Positions 33,437 through 41,895 are shown, counted from the first letter of the stretch. The stretch: DNA of 64,000 bases from JAGVPT01 sp035505655 (GCA_035505655.1 DATJQP010000058.1:1-64000); one strand, 5' to 3'. Made by a program: numbers and translations. The notes: generated by a model not told the origin, from the sequence alone.

Positions 33437-34627
33437 ATGGACCGGCGGATCGATTTCATAGTGCACGGCATCGTGGCGGCGATTCTTGTGGCTCTGCAGA
33501 CGGCCGTGGCTCAGGCTCCCTCGCCGTTGAGCGACATCCTTCATCGTCTGAACCTTGCATCCCCCGCAAGGAAGAGCTCCCTCGTCGATAGTTTCATCAC
33601 GGCACATGCCGCAGGCGGATTTCCTCTCGCCTCTGATTCGATTGCCTGCTTTGTCTTCCGCGGAGAAGTCGCGCGTGCGGTCGTCCTGACCGGAGACCAG
33701 ACACATTGGGCGCCGGGCGACACGCTCAGCAACGTTCCCGGAACGAATCTCTACTATGCCGAAGAGAAGCTCGAACCGGACGCAAGGATCGACTACAAAT
33801 TCATCAAGGATGGAACGTACATCCTCGATCCGCTCAACCCGCATTCCATACCCGGAGGTTTCGGCTCCAACTCAGAGCTGGCGATGCCGGGTTACATCTA
33901 CCCCGAAGAGCTACGAGTCGTTCCGGGGATCCCCCACGGGACAATCGACACGCTCAGGCTTGAAGATGTCCCGGGTGAGTCGCTGACGATCGAGGTCTAT
34001 TGTCCCCCCGGCTATGCCGGCGATCTATCGCGATACCCCACCCTCTATATTCACGACGGCCCGGACTATCTGAGACTCGCATCGATGGCTTCCATCTTCG
34101 ACAATATGATCGCCGATCGGAAGATCGAGCCACTCATCGGAGTCTTCGTACCATCGGGAAAGGACCGCGCGGAGAAGTACCGCCTTGCCAAGCTCAGTCG
34201 TTTCACGGAGTTCTTCGTCCGAAAGCTCGTTCCCCGCATCGATTCTCTTTATCGAACCGATAGACGCGCGTCCAGAAGAGGAACGCTCGGTGCCTCGGAC
34301 GGCGGGCACTTTGCCCTCTGGCTCGCAATCAGCCACCCGGGGATTTTTGGGATTGCTGCGGGGCAATCGAGCACGATCACTCCGCGATTGCGAAATCCGA
34401 TCGCTAGAGGGCCGAAACTGCGCGTGCAATTTGCGCTCGACGTGGGAACGTACGACATCGTCGATCCGGAATTCAATCTCCTGAAGCTCAACCGGGAATT
34501 CCATACGCTTCTTCTGTCGAAGGACTATCCTGTTGCGTACGCCGAGTACCATGAAGGACATAGCTGGGGAAACTGGCGAGGGCATCTTCCGCGCATCCTC
34601 GGCATTCTGTTCCCTCCCTCCCGTTAG
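33437..34627 (+). CDS. Secreted alpha/beta-hydrolase esterase with N-terminal E-set domain
   Basis: Exported esterase of 396 aa with a signal peptide ending near AVAQA (about residue 26-30). An early-set/CBM48-like domain (about 65-150, VVLTGDQTHWAPGD, DYKFIKDG) precedes an esterase D/enterochelin-esterase-like catalytic domain (about 170-396). Probable nucleophile Ser lies in GASDGG (near 288), the catalytic His in HEGHSWGNW near 374, and an Asp should come from the LDVGTYD region. The domain pair resembles Fes-like siderophore esterases and bacterial feruloyl/acetyl esterases, so the substrate is open. The start lies 5 nt after the valS stop. Confidence 0.87.
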   Translation: MDRRIDFIVHGIVAAILVALQTAVAQAPSPLSDILHRLNLASPARKSSLVDSFITAHAAGGFPLASDSIACFVFRGEVARAVVLTGDQTHWAPGDTLSNVPGTNLYYAEEKLEPDARIDYKFIKDGTYILDPLNPHSIPGGFGSNSELAMPGYIYPEELRVVPGIPHGTIDTLRLEDVPGESLTIEVYCPPGYAGDLSRYPTLYIHDGPDYLRLASMASIFDNMIADRKIEPLIGVFVPSGKDRAEKYRLAKLSRFTEFFVRKLVPRIDSLYRTDRRASRRGTLGASDGGHFALWLAISHPGIFGIAAGQSSTITPRLRNPIARGPKLRVQFALDVGTYDIVDPEFNLLKLNREFHTLLLSKDYPVAYAEYHEGHSWGNWRGHLPRILGILFPPSR

Positions 34628-34636
34628 AATCAAAAA

Positions 34637-34656
34637 GAACCGCCGCGGGCCGGTTC
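34637..34656. terminator. Possible hairpin after the esterase gene
   Basis: GAACCG (34637-34642) pairs with CGGTTC (34651-34656) 9 nt after the esterase stop. No T-run follows on the plus strand (an A5 run precedes it), so a terminator role for the esterase transcript is weak. Confidence 0.25.
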
Positions 34657-34717
34657 CAGAGTCGACTTTGCTGCCGTCAATACGATAGAACCTTTTCCGT
34701 CTACATACTTCCAACTT

Positions 34718-36514
34718 GTGGAAGAGGCTCCGAATTCTGTACTCCTCGAATCTTCGCGCCCTGACGATGAGAACAGAAGGAGTCTCCTCTTCCTCGACCC
34801 GGTGAGAACGATTTCGCTCCGAGAGCCCCATGAGATCGAGGAGTTCTTTGAACAGGTGGAGAATGCCGTCGCGGAAGGGTACTACCTTGCCGGATACATC
34901 TCCTACGAATGCGGCTGCGTCTTTGAGCCGAGAACCGACCACGCATTCGTCGATCCGGGGATTCCCCTCGCGTGGTTTGGAGTTTACCGGCACCCCATCG
35001 AGTTTGATCACGAATCAGGGGAGTTCGTCTCGCCTCCTCCGCGAGGGCCTCGCGGGGAGAGACATCCCTTCCGTATCGGGGACCTGCGGTTCGAGATCCG
35101 CGAACAAGAGTATCGGGAGTCGATCCGACGAATTCGACAGTTCATCTCTTCGGGAGAGACATACCAGGTCAACTTCACCGACCGGTATAGCTTCACGCTG
35201 GAAGGATCGACCTCCGCATGCTATCGGGTTCTCCGGAACTCGCAGCGGGCAGGATATGCCGCCTTCATCAACACCGGCGATCTGACCGTGCTCTCTTTTT
35301 CCCCGGAGCTCTTCTTCCGGATCTCCGGAAACCGGCTTCTCGTGAAACCGATGAAGGGGACTGCGCACGGAGGCGGTTCGACGGAGGAGGAGAACAGGCA
35401 AAGCGAACGGCTACAAGCCGACGAAAAGAACCGAAGCGAAAACCTCATGATCGTAGATTTATTGCGAAATGATCTGGGGCGTCTGGCGCGCGTGGGTTCG
35501 GTGAAGGTAAGGGAGTTGTTTGCCGTCGAGCGCTTCGAGACCCTTCTGCAGATGACCTCCACTATCGAGTGCGAGTTATCAGGAAAACCGAGTTTCTATG
35601 AGATATTCCGGTCTCTTTTTCCCAGCGGATCGGTCACCGGAGCCCCCAAGATCCGGACAATGCAGATCATCCATGAGCTGGAGCGTAACCCGAGAGGGAT
35701 CTACACGGGAGCGATCGGCTATATAGCGCCGAACCGGGATGCCGCGTTCAACGTTGCCATCCGAACACTCGTCGTCAGGGACGGAAAGGGCACTATGGGG
35801 ATCGGAAGCGGAATCGTCTTCGACTCCGATCCGGCGGAGGAATACGAAGAGTGTCGTCTCAAGGCAAAGTTCCTCAGCGAGGGAGCCGAGCCGTTTCAAC
35901 TGATTGAGAGTCTTCGCTGGGATGAAGGATATCCCTTGCTTGACCTTCATCTCAAGAGATTGAAACGGTCCGCACAGGCGTTCGGGTACAGGATTGTGCC
36001 GGAGGAGATCGCAGAGGCGTTGAAGGAACACGGCGCCCACCTTGCCCCCGGCGCGGCGTTCAAGGTGCGTCTCCTTCTGGGGAGCGACGGCGGCATTTCA
36101 ATTTCAAATCAGAAACTCGGAAACTTGCCTTCATCCGGAAAAGTATGCCTCTCCCGGATCCGGACCTCCTCCCCTGATATCTTCCTCCTTCACAAGACTA
36201 CGAGACGAAGGCTCTACGACGAGGAACATTCGGCAGCGCTGAGGAACGGCTACGACGATGTTCTCTTCCTCAACGAACGGGGAGAGGTGACGGAGGGAGC
36301 AATCAGCAATATCTTCCTCGAAGAGAGAGGGCACCTCTGCACTCCCCCCGTCAGCTGCGGGCTTTTGCCGGGCGTTCACCGGGAACATGTTTTGGGCAGT
36401 ACCGCGGGGGCCGTCGAGCGGATCCTGACCCCCGCCGATCTTCTTGCGGCAGAACGGCTCTTCATCTGCAACGCTGTTCAGGGAATGCGGGAAGTCAAGT
36501 TCGTCCGGGAGTGA
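34718..36514 (+). CDS. pabBC: Fused aminodeoxychorismate synthase component I and aminodeoxychorismate lyase (PabB-PabC)
   Basis: Makes p-aminobenzoate for folate. The 598 aa product has a chorismate-binding PabB domain (about 1-370) with the catalytic Lys motif PMKGT (K213), ENLMIVDLLRNDLGR and the SGSVTGAPKIRTMQII segment, followed by a class IV aminotransferase/PabC domain (about 385-598) with LHKTTRR (PLP Lys K493) and GEVTEGAISNIF. The K in PMKGT marks PabB and not TrpE (which has PIAGT). It starts at GTG 34718; no in-frame ATG exists upstream with a conserved extension. No pabA glutaminase gene is in the window. Confidence 0.93.
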   Translation: MEEAPNSVLLESSRPDDENRRSLLFLDPVRTISLREPHEIEEFFEQVENAVAEGYYLAGYISYECGCVFEPRTDHAFVDPGIPLAWFGVYRHPIEFDHESGEFVSPPPRGPRGERHPFRIGDLRFEIREQEYRESIRRIRQFISSGETYQVNFTDRYSFTLEGSTSACYRVLRNSQRAGYAAFINTGDLTVLSFSPELFFRISGNRLLVKPMKGTAHGGGSTEEENRQSERLQADEKNRSENLMIVDLLRNDLGRLARVGSVKVRELFAVERFETLLQMTSTIECELSGKPSFYEIFRSLFPSGSVTGAPKIRTMQIIHELERNPRGIYTGAIGYIAPNRDAAFNVAIRTLVVRDGKGTMGIGSGIVFDSDPAEEYEECRLKAKFLSEGAEPFQLIESLRWDEGYPLLDLHLKRLKRSAQAFGYRIVPEEIAEALKEHGAHLAPGAAFKVRLLLGSDGGISISNQKLGNLPSSGKVCLSRIRTSSPDIFLLHKTTRRRLYDEEHSAALRNGYDDVLFLNERGEVTEGAISNIFLEERGHLCTPPVSCGLLPGVHREHVLGSTAGAVERILTPADLLAAERLFICNAVQGMREVKFVRE

Positions 36515-36613
36515 GCCAGGTCAATCCGGAGACTCTTCAGTATTGACTTTGGCGATAAATTGCCATTTTTTGAGGGAAAATTTGAGCGGGCGGTGATTCG
36601 GAGTCCCGGTATT

Positions 36614-36641
36614 TTGTAACTTCACGTTTTTCTTGTATATT
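36614..36641 (+). promoter_or_regulatory. Sigma70-like promoter for deoC
   Basis: TTGTAA (36614-36619) and TATATT (36636-36641) have a 16 nt spacer. Predicted start is near 36648, which leaves a leader of about 130 nt before the deoC ATG at 36778. The 263 bp pabBC-deoC gap otherwise shows no gene. Confidence 0.6.
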
Positions 36642-36777
36642 CAGAAGAGGGGGCAACGCTCCCTCGGATCGTCGGACGAGATATCGTCAAGAGGTCCGGC
36701 TGCCCAAGGCCGCATACGTTCCGCCACTACGCCCTGATACCACGTTTCGAGTCCCTGACTCTAGCAATTCCGTTGAT

Positions 36778-37650
36778 ATGAATCGTCAGCAGCTTATTGC
36801 CCAGATTGTCGAGGATGTCCTGAAGTCGAAGGCTTCGCCCCACGACTGCTGCAGAGACGGAATCTGCACGGACGGCATGTGCGTCATCCACAACAAAGAG
36901 GGGGTAAAGAACATCGTGACGACGGGTGCATCGCGCATCTCGGCCGGCGTGGGAGTCGAGGCTGCAGGAGGGGTCGAGGCGGACCTCGCGCGACTTATCG
37001 ATCATACCCTCCTCAAGCCCGAAGCGACCCTCGACCAGATCTCAAAGCTCTGCGAAGAAGCGAAGAAGTATCATTTCGCGAGTGTCTGCATCAATCCTTC
37101 CTACGTCTCAACCTGCGCGCGTCTCCTGAAAGAGAGCGACGTGAAGGTCTGCACGGTGATCGGCTTCCCCCTTGGAGCGACATCAACGGAGGCAAAGGCG
37201 TTTGAAACAGAGCACGCGATCAGGGACGGCGCGACCGAAGTCGATATGGTGATTAATGTCGGGAGATTGAAATCGGGGGATTACGACTACGTGGAACGGG
37301 ATATTTTTGCTGTCGTCAGCACCGCCAAGCGATTCCATGTCCTCTCGAAGGTCATTATCGAGACGGGGCTCCTGACGGACGAGGAAAAGATCAAGGCGTG
37401 CATGCTCGCGAAGCAGGCTGGAGCGGATTTTGTCAAGACGTCGACCGGCTTCTCGAAGGGAGGCGCTACGACCGGCGATATCGCACTTATGCGTCTCGTC
37501 GTCGGCAGTTCGATGGGGGTGAAAGCGTCCGGGGGTGTGCGAAGCAGGGAGGATGCCTTGAAGATGGTCGCAAGCGGCGCGGACAGGATCGGTGCGAGCG
37601 CAAGCGTCGCCATCGCAGGGGGTGCTCCCCCATCAGGAGGAACATATTAG
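36778..37650 (+). CDS. deoC: Deoxyribose-phosphate aldolase with N-terminal encapsulation-peptide-like extension
   Basis: Reversible cleavage of 2-deoxyribose-5-phosphate to acetaldehyde and glyceraldehyde-3-phosphate. The 290 aa product has a standard aldolase from about residue 68 (ADLARLIDHTLLKPEATLDQI), with Schiff-base K220 in FVKTSTGF and the second lysine K249 in GVKASGG. The extra 65 N-terminal residues hold an amphipathic helix LIAQIVEDVLK (6-16) of the microcompartment encapsulation-peptide type, a linker with C24, C25, C30 and C35, and a Gly/Ala-rich stretch. No shell protein gene lies in the window. Two SPOR-domain genes follow. Confidence 0.95.
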   Translation: MNRQQLIAQIVEDVLKSKASPHDCCRDGICTDGMCVIHNKEGVKNIVTTGASRISAGVGVEAAGGVEADLARLIDHTLLKPEATLDQISKLCEEAKKYHFASVCINPSYVSTCARLLKESDVKVCTVIGFPLGATSTEAKAFETEHAIRDGATEVDMVINVGRLKSGDYDYVERDIFAVVSTAKRFHVLSKVIIETGLLTDEEKIKACMLAKQAGADFVKTSTGFSKGGATTGDIALMRLVVGSSMGVKASGGVRSREDALKMVASGADRIGASASVAIAGGAPPSGGTY

Positions 37651-37691
37651 GTTTGATACTCTTCAGTAACCTCATACGTTGGCGCCCCTCC

Positions 37692-38210
37692 ATGGGGCTG
37701 AAGGTCGCAGGCGTTTCCGGCCTCGTTCTGCTTCTCGGCGGATGTTCATCTTCCAGCTCGATTCAGCAAGGCTCGACATCGCCCGTCGCCGACTCGTCCA
37801 CCGTCCAGCCTGCCCAAGGGACCGCTCAGACTTCGGCATCTCCATCTTCGCGTGTGCGGAATCAACAGGGTTTTGTGACGCAGGACGACACGATTGAGGC
37901 CGAGGTGGTCACACGGAACCATACGGCGGGACACATCAAGGCGCCGGCGAAGGGCTCCACAAGAAAGAAATTCTACAGTGTCCAGATCGGCGCCTTTCGC
38001 GAACTCGGAAATGCGAATAGGGCCAGGAAGTTAGCGCAGGATCGTTATAAGAAACCGGTCTTCCATTTTTATGAAAAGGGGATCAAAATGTACCGCGTGA
38101 CGGTGGGTGATTTCGCCACCCTCAAGGAGGCGGCAAAATTTCTGAAGAAGATTCAGGAGGCCCATCCGAAGGAGTATAAGGAGTCGTGGGTCGCGGAGAT
38201 GAGACGGTGA
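37692..38210 (+). CDS. SPOR-domain lipoprotein
   Basis: Predicted lipoprotein of 172 aa: the signal peptide ends in a lipobox LLGGCS (Cys about 18). A Ser/Thr/Gln-rich linker of about 75 residues follows, then a C-terminal SPOR domain (about 95-172, FYSVQIGAFRELGNANRARKLA, then YRVTVGDFATLKEAAKFL). SPOR domains bind denuded peptidoglycan at division sites. The ATG at 37692 gives the signal peptide; the open frame continues upstream inside deoC and is not used. It starts 41 nt after deoC and overlaps or abuts a second SPOR gene. Confidence 0.88.
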   Translation: MGLKVAGVSGLVLLLGGCSSSSSIQQGSTSPVADSSTVQPAQGTAQTSASPSSRVRNQQGFVTQDDTIEAEVVTRNHTAGHIKAPAKGSTRKKFYSVQIGAFRELGNANRARKLAQDRYKKPVFHFYEKGIKMYRVTVGDFATLKEAAKFLKKIQEAHPKEYKESWVAEMRR

Positions 38211-38224
38211 AGGGGGCCTCGCGG

Positions 38225-38758
38225 ATGTGGAGCGGAATCGCGTTGCTGGCCGTGGCGGCGACGGTCTTTGCCCAGCCTGTTCCGACCCCGACGGATTCCA
38301 TCCCGCCGGTCAGAAAGGAAAAGTTGAGCACCTTCGAGAAATCCTTCAAGCCTTCCGAATACGACACCGACCTCGAGCTCATTCACAAGAAGGAAAATCA
38401 ACCCCGCCCGATCGTCGACGTGCCGGTCGAATCGTTCGACGTGGCCGGTCCGGACACGGTCCAGGGGTTCAGAATACAAGTCTTCGCGTCGAACAGCTAC
38501 GAAGATGCGGTTGCGGTACGCAACACCCTCAACCTCCAGCTCCCGACGCAATGGGTCTACATGGTGTATGACGCACCGGCCTATAAGGTCCGCGTCGGCG
38601 ACTACACGAACCGTGCAGACGCAAACCTTGCCGTTGACGGGTTCATCGACAGGGGATACAAGGGCGCGTGGGTCGTCCCCGACCGCGTGCTCGCCTCTCC
38701 TCCCCCGAAACCCGTCGCACCCACTCCTCCGGACAGCACTGCCATCGAAAAGAGATAG
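38225..38758 (+). CDS. Secreted SPOR-domain protein
   Basis: A 177 aa product with a cleavable signal peptide (MWSGIALLAVAATVFAQ) and no lipobox. The middle part is charged; a SPOR-like domain occupies about 90-160 (FRIQVFASNSYEDAVAVRNTL, then YKVRVGDYTNRADANLAVDGFI), and the C-terminus is Pro-rich. The ATG at 38225 is preceded by AGGGGG (38211-38216) at an 8 nt spacing; GTG at 38207 overlapping the previous stop is an alternative. Paired with the SPOR lipoprotein gene, it probably acts in the envelope at peptidoglycan. It converges on the Ig-like lipoprotein gene. Confidence 0.85.
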   Translation: MWSGIALLAVAATVFAQPVPTPTDSIPPVRKEKLSTFEKSFKPSEYDTDLELIHKKENQPRPIVDVPVESFDVAGPDTVQGFRIQVFASNSYEDAVAVRNTLNLQLPTQWVYMVYDAPAYKVRVGDYTNRADANLAVDGFIDRGYKGAWVVPDRVLASPPPKPVAPTPPDSTAIEKR

Positions 38759-38830
38759 CTTCCTTACTCTCGCCCCCGTTCGACCTCCGCAAACCACCGG
38801 TCATCCGTCTTCAGCGGAAGCGATGGTGCC

Positions 38831-40549
38831 CTATTCCATTCTGATGACGACCCGGTCGACGGGCCAGCGCGCCCGCACTTTGATTGAATCCGGGAACACC
38901 GAGAATCGTTCTGCGGGGACGTAGGGATAAGGTCTCCCGGAGCTGTAAACTCCGTTGAGGTTGAGATCCTGGAATGCCTGGAGACGGTACTCCCCCTCTT
39001 TCAACTGCGAAAAAAGAAACTTCGCCCCGCGGTGCGTCACCAGCTGCACCGGCTTTTTCGATTGCTCTCGGCTGTTCTCCGCAACGACGATGTAGCGATC
39101 CACCCTGCTCGTGTCGGCATCAAGCACCGTCCCTTCAATGCTGCTCAGCTGATCCGGATCGATCGTCCGCAGGGTAAATCTCTTTGTGCTGTCCCTGAGG
39201 TGATTCCCCGAACGGTCGACGAGCGAGTCGAAGAGAATCCGCATCGTATACCTGGCGTTGGGTTGTAGCGGTTGCACAGGCGCGACAACGACGCTGGCCG
39301 AAGAGCTCCAAAGGAATTTTGTGGGAAGGGGGACCGAGTCCTGGCCGGCTAAGAGAATGCCGTGTTCTGCGGTCTCCCGCCGAAGGGCATCGCTGAAATC
39401 GAATCTGAACGACCCGTCCAGCGAAATCCGTGTGAGGGAATCCGCGACGGATGCCGCGAGGAGGCGCGGCGGGAACGTATCGGGGAGAGCGCTCTTTTCG
39501 AACTGTTTCGACATCGCAAGAGGGTTGATCGTATGGCCAGCCAGATCCTTCACGGATGGGGCAGCGACCTTCAGCTCGCTATCCGCGGATGCGGGAGCGA
39601 TGAGGAGTGTGACGAGTGCACGGTTCTCGCTGTGAAGGAAAAAGTCAACAACCGGGACTTGCCGTGCCCCCCCGGTGTCGGAGACCGAAAAACCGCCGGC
39701 GGCAACGCTCGAGGAATCGAGGGCTTCGCTGAATTTCAGTTCAACGTGACGCGCATCGGTGGCAACAGCGTCGAGAAGCCGCGGCGCCGTCGTATCCTCC
39801 GAGGTAAGCTGAAAATTGACTCCCTTCCGGAGCGAGTCCGAGGCTTCGAGCGCGATATCCTCGGGGGCCGTGCTCATCGCATCGGTCTCCGGATCGTAGA
39901 GGAGGTTCCGGTACTCGTCCCGGACCGCCAGGAGCCGATAACGGCCGAAAGCAAGGTGCGAAAGCGAATATTCGCCCTTGTTCCCGCATTGCGTGATATA
40001 ATCCGGCTTCTGTTTCATCGGGTTGAGCGTATCCGCCAGGATCCCGTCCAGACGGTAAGCAAAGACCATGACTCCGCTCGGCTTCGCGTCGTAGAGACGG
40101 CCGCTGATCTCTCCCCTGTCTATCTGACTGCCGGTCGAAAAAGCGAGCGTGTATGCCTTCGCCATCCGGTTTGGAGGAGACCGTCTGTCGACGACATCGG
40201 TTCCTATGGTGACGACGTAGGTGGTATTCTTTTTAAGAGGATGGGGGAAATCTAGCTCAACCTCTTTTCCACTCCAGTCGAACTCGACATCTGGAACGAA
40301 GGGGGATATAAAGATTGATTCCTCGACGGAGCGCCTGTCGACGTACTTGCTGAAGCGAAACGACAACTGTTGCCCCTCAAAGTTGGTCGAGTTCGGGGAG
40401 GGGTAGACTTCGAGGATTTCAGGAGGAACCGTATCTATCGGCCCTCCCTCCGGGAGGCGCTGGCCCGCACAGCCGGCGAGAAGGAGCGCGGACGCAACGG
40501 TAGCGGCCGTCTTCACGACGTGACGGCTGGAATCTAGAAAAAAGCTCAT
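38831..40549 (-). CDS. Ig-like (Big_5) domain lipoprotein
   Basis: Predicted surface or periplasmic lipoprotein of about 572 aa. The signal peptide ends in LLLAGCAG, and shortly after comes PPEILEVYPSPNSTNFEGQQLSFRFSKYVD, typical of Big_5 bacterial Ig-like domains in Bacteroidota. A similar module (DTTAPRLLDAVATDARHVELKFSEALD) begins near 265, and a third near 355. The C-terminus LQAFQDLNLNGVYSSGRPYPYVPAERF resembles SdrD/carboxypeptidase-like modules. The ATG at 40549 (or 40555) fits the signal peptide; the open frame extends to 40837 but through a low-complexity tract. A TATTAT -10 occurs at 40584-40589. Function is unknown. Confidence 0.85.
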   Translation of the reverse strand: MSFFLDSSRHVVKTAATVASALLLAGCAGQRLPEGGPIDTVPPEILEVYPSPNSTNFEGQQLSFRFSKYVDRRSVEESIFISPFVPDVEFDWSGKEVELDFPHPLKKNTTYVVTIGTDVVDRRSPPNRMAKAYTLAFSTGSQIDRGEISGRLYDAKPSGVMVFAYRLDGILADTLNPMKQKPDYITQCGNKGEYSLSHLAFGRYRLLAVRDEYRNLLYDPETDAMSTAPEDIALEASDSLRKGVNFQLTSEDTTAPRLLDAVATDARHVELKFSEALDSSSVAAGGFSVSDTGGARQVPVVDFFLHSENRALVTLLIAPASADSELKVAAPSVKDLAGHTINPLAMSKQFEKSALPDTFPPRLLAASVADSLTRISLDGSFRFDFSDALRRETAEHGILLAGQDSVPLPTKFLWSSSASVVVAPVQPLQPNARYTMRILFDSLVDRSGNHLRDSTKRFTLRTIDPDQLSSIEGTVLDADTSRVDRYIVVAENSREQSKKPVQLVTHRGAKFLFSQLKEGEYRLQAFQDLNLNGVYSSGRPYPYVPAERFSVFPDSIKVRARWPVDRVVIRME

Positions 40550-40555
40550 GGGCAT

Positions 40556-40914
40556 TCGATGCGGAAGAGTCAAAAACAAACCCATAATAGAAAGAATTTG
40601 AGTGAGATGAAAGCCGGAGCAGAACCGCGGTGAAGGAGTAGGGAAATGAGATGCGAGACAGAAGGTGCGGCAAACGACGGACAGAGGGTTATTCTTTGAT
40701 TCAACGGATTCGAATCTCCCGTCTCCAGCCTCCAGTATCCCGTATCCAGTATTCTGTCTTCTGCAATTTACATTCTGTCTCTTGCCTTTCCCCTCCCTAT
40801 TTATTACCTTTTCGTGAAGTCTTCCCACCGACCACAAACAGATTGAGTGCGCTTATCGTCCGTTCCGGTACCGCAGCCGAACAAAGACTCATCGTCAATC
40901 TGTTCACTACACGG
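40556..40914. repeat. 359 bp divergent intergenic region containing a low-complexity repeat tract
   Basis: Between the Ig-like lipoprotein and PorQ genes. Positions about 40722-40795 carry a tract of imperfect units (CTCCAG, CCAGTATC, CCAGTATTCTGTCT, ATTCTGTCTCTTGCC) that shares TGTCTCTTGC with the tract at 14860-15003. A minus-strand -10 TATTAT (40584-40589) with a weak TTTCAT -35 may serve the lipoprotein gene. No RNA gene was recognised; the GGATTCGAATC at 40706-40717 looks like a tRNA T-arm but no tRNA body is present. Confidence 0.4.
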
Positions 40915-41895
40915 ATGAATTCAAGCATGAAACTGTTAACCTTTGGCCGTCGCCTTCACGGCGCCGCAAGCGTAGTGCTGTTGGCTACGGCGTTTTGTGC
41001 CGGCGATGCCGCGGCCCAGAACTCGACGTACAATTTTCTCCTCGGAGATGTCAGCGCGCGTTCTTCTGCGATGGCGGGAAGTTTTGTATCGATGAGGGAC
41101 GACATCAACACGATCTTCTACAATCCAGCCGGCCTCTCGTCGATCTCTCAGCCTCAGGCATCGTTCGGATTCCTCAAGAACCTCCTCGACATCAATTCCG
41201 GGTATGTCTCCGTTGCCCAGGAGATCTCGGGGGTCGGCATGGTGGGTTTCGGTGTTAACTACGTCAACTACGGGACGTTCGATGAAACCGATGAACTCGC
41301 CAACAAAATTGGCACCTTCAGTGCCGGGGATCTGGCAATTTCGGCCGGATGGTCGAGTGAGCTTGAGGAGAACCTGAGCTACGGCATCGCGGCAAAATTC
41401 ATCTACTCATCGATAGCGGAAGCGCGGTCTTCCGCCATTGCTGCCGATCTCGGGCTCCTCTACTATATTCCCGGAGCAAATCCTGTTTCGTTCGGCCTCA
41501 GCCTCGTCAACCTGGGGACTCAACTCAACCCCTATCTTTCGACGCGCGAGAACCTCCCTCTCGAGTTGACGCTGGGCGCGACGGTGAAGCCGGAGCATCT
41601 CCCTCTTCTGCTCAACCTCGACTTCCATGACCTTAATGACTCTCAGCCCGACTTTGTCTCCCACTTCAGGGCCTTCTCGGTCGGCGGAGAATTCACGATG
41701 AGCAGGGAGCTCCGCTTCAGGTTCGGGTATCAGAATGCCCGCCGGCGCGACCTTGAACTCGGTTCCACGTCCGGTCTCGCGGGATTCTCGTTTGGAGGGG
41801 GATTGGTCCTGCAGAAGCTGCGCTTCGACTACGCCTTCGTCTCACTTGGGAAGATAGGGAGCCTCAACAGCATCTCAGTTGGGTTGAATCTGTAA
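40915..41895 (+). CDS. porQ: PorV/PorQ family type IX secretion-associated outer-membrane protein
   Basis: Outer-membrane beta-barrel protein of about 326 aa (322 if ATG 40927 is used). A signal peptide ends near GDAAAQ. The N-terminal NFLLGDVSARSSAMAGSFVSMRDDINTIFYNPAGLSS is the hallmark of PorV/PorQ/UPF0164-type barrels, and the end GLAGFSFGGGLVLQKLRFDYAFVSLGKIG...SVGLNL is typical of PorQ. PorQ is a type IX secretion component in Bacteroidota; other T9SS core genes are not nearby. It fits with the T9SS-sorted protein at 8746-12339. The gene converges on the ZIP transporter gene. Confidence 0.82.
   Translation: MNSSMKLLTFGRRLHGAASVVLLATAFCAGDAAAQNSTYNFLLGDVSARSSAMAGSFVSMRDDINTIFYNPAGLSSISQPQASFGFLKNLLDINSGYVSVAQEISGVGMVGFGVNYVNYGTFDETDELANKIGTFSAGDLAISAGWSSELEENLSYGIAAKFIYSSIAEARSSAIAADLGLLYYIPGANPVSFGLSLVNLGTQLNPYLSTRENLPLELTLGATVKPEHLPLLLNLDFHDLNDSQPDFVSHFRAFSVGGEFTMSRELRFRFGYQNARRRDLELGSTSGLAGFSFGGGLVLQKLRFDYAFVSLGKIGSLNSISVGLNL

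Noticed and set aside
30720..33437. A 905-codon open frame antisense to the whole of valS
   Set aside because: ValS has every family motif over its full length; the antisense frame is low-complexity, rich in Arg/Asp/Leu and without domain signatures, as expected from GC-rich codon use.
40706..40720. GGATTCGAATCTCCC resembling a tRNA T-arm
   Set aside because: No D-arm, anticodon arm or acceptor stem could be placed around it; it lies beside a low-complexity tract.
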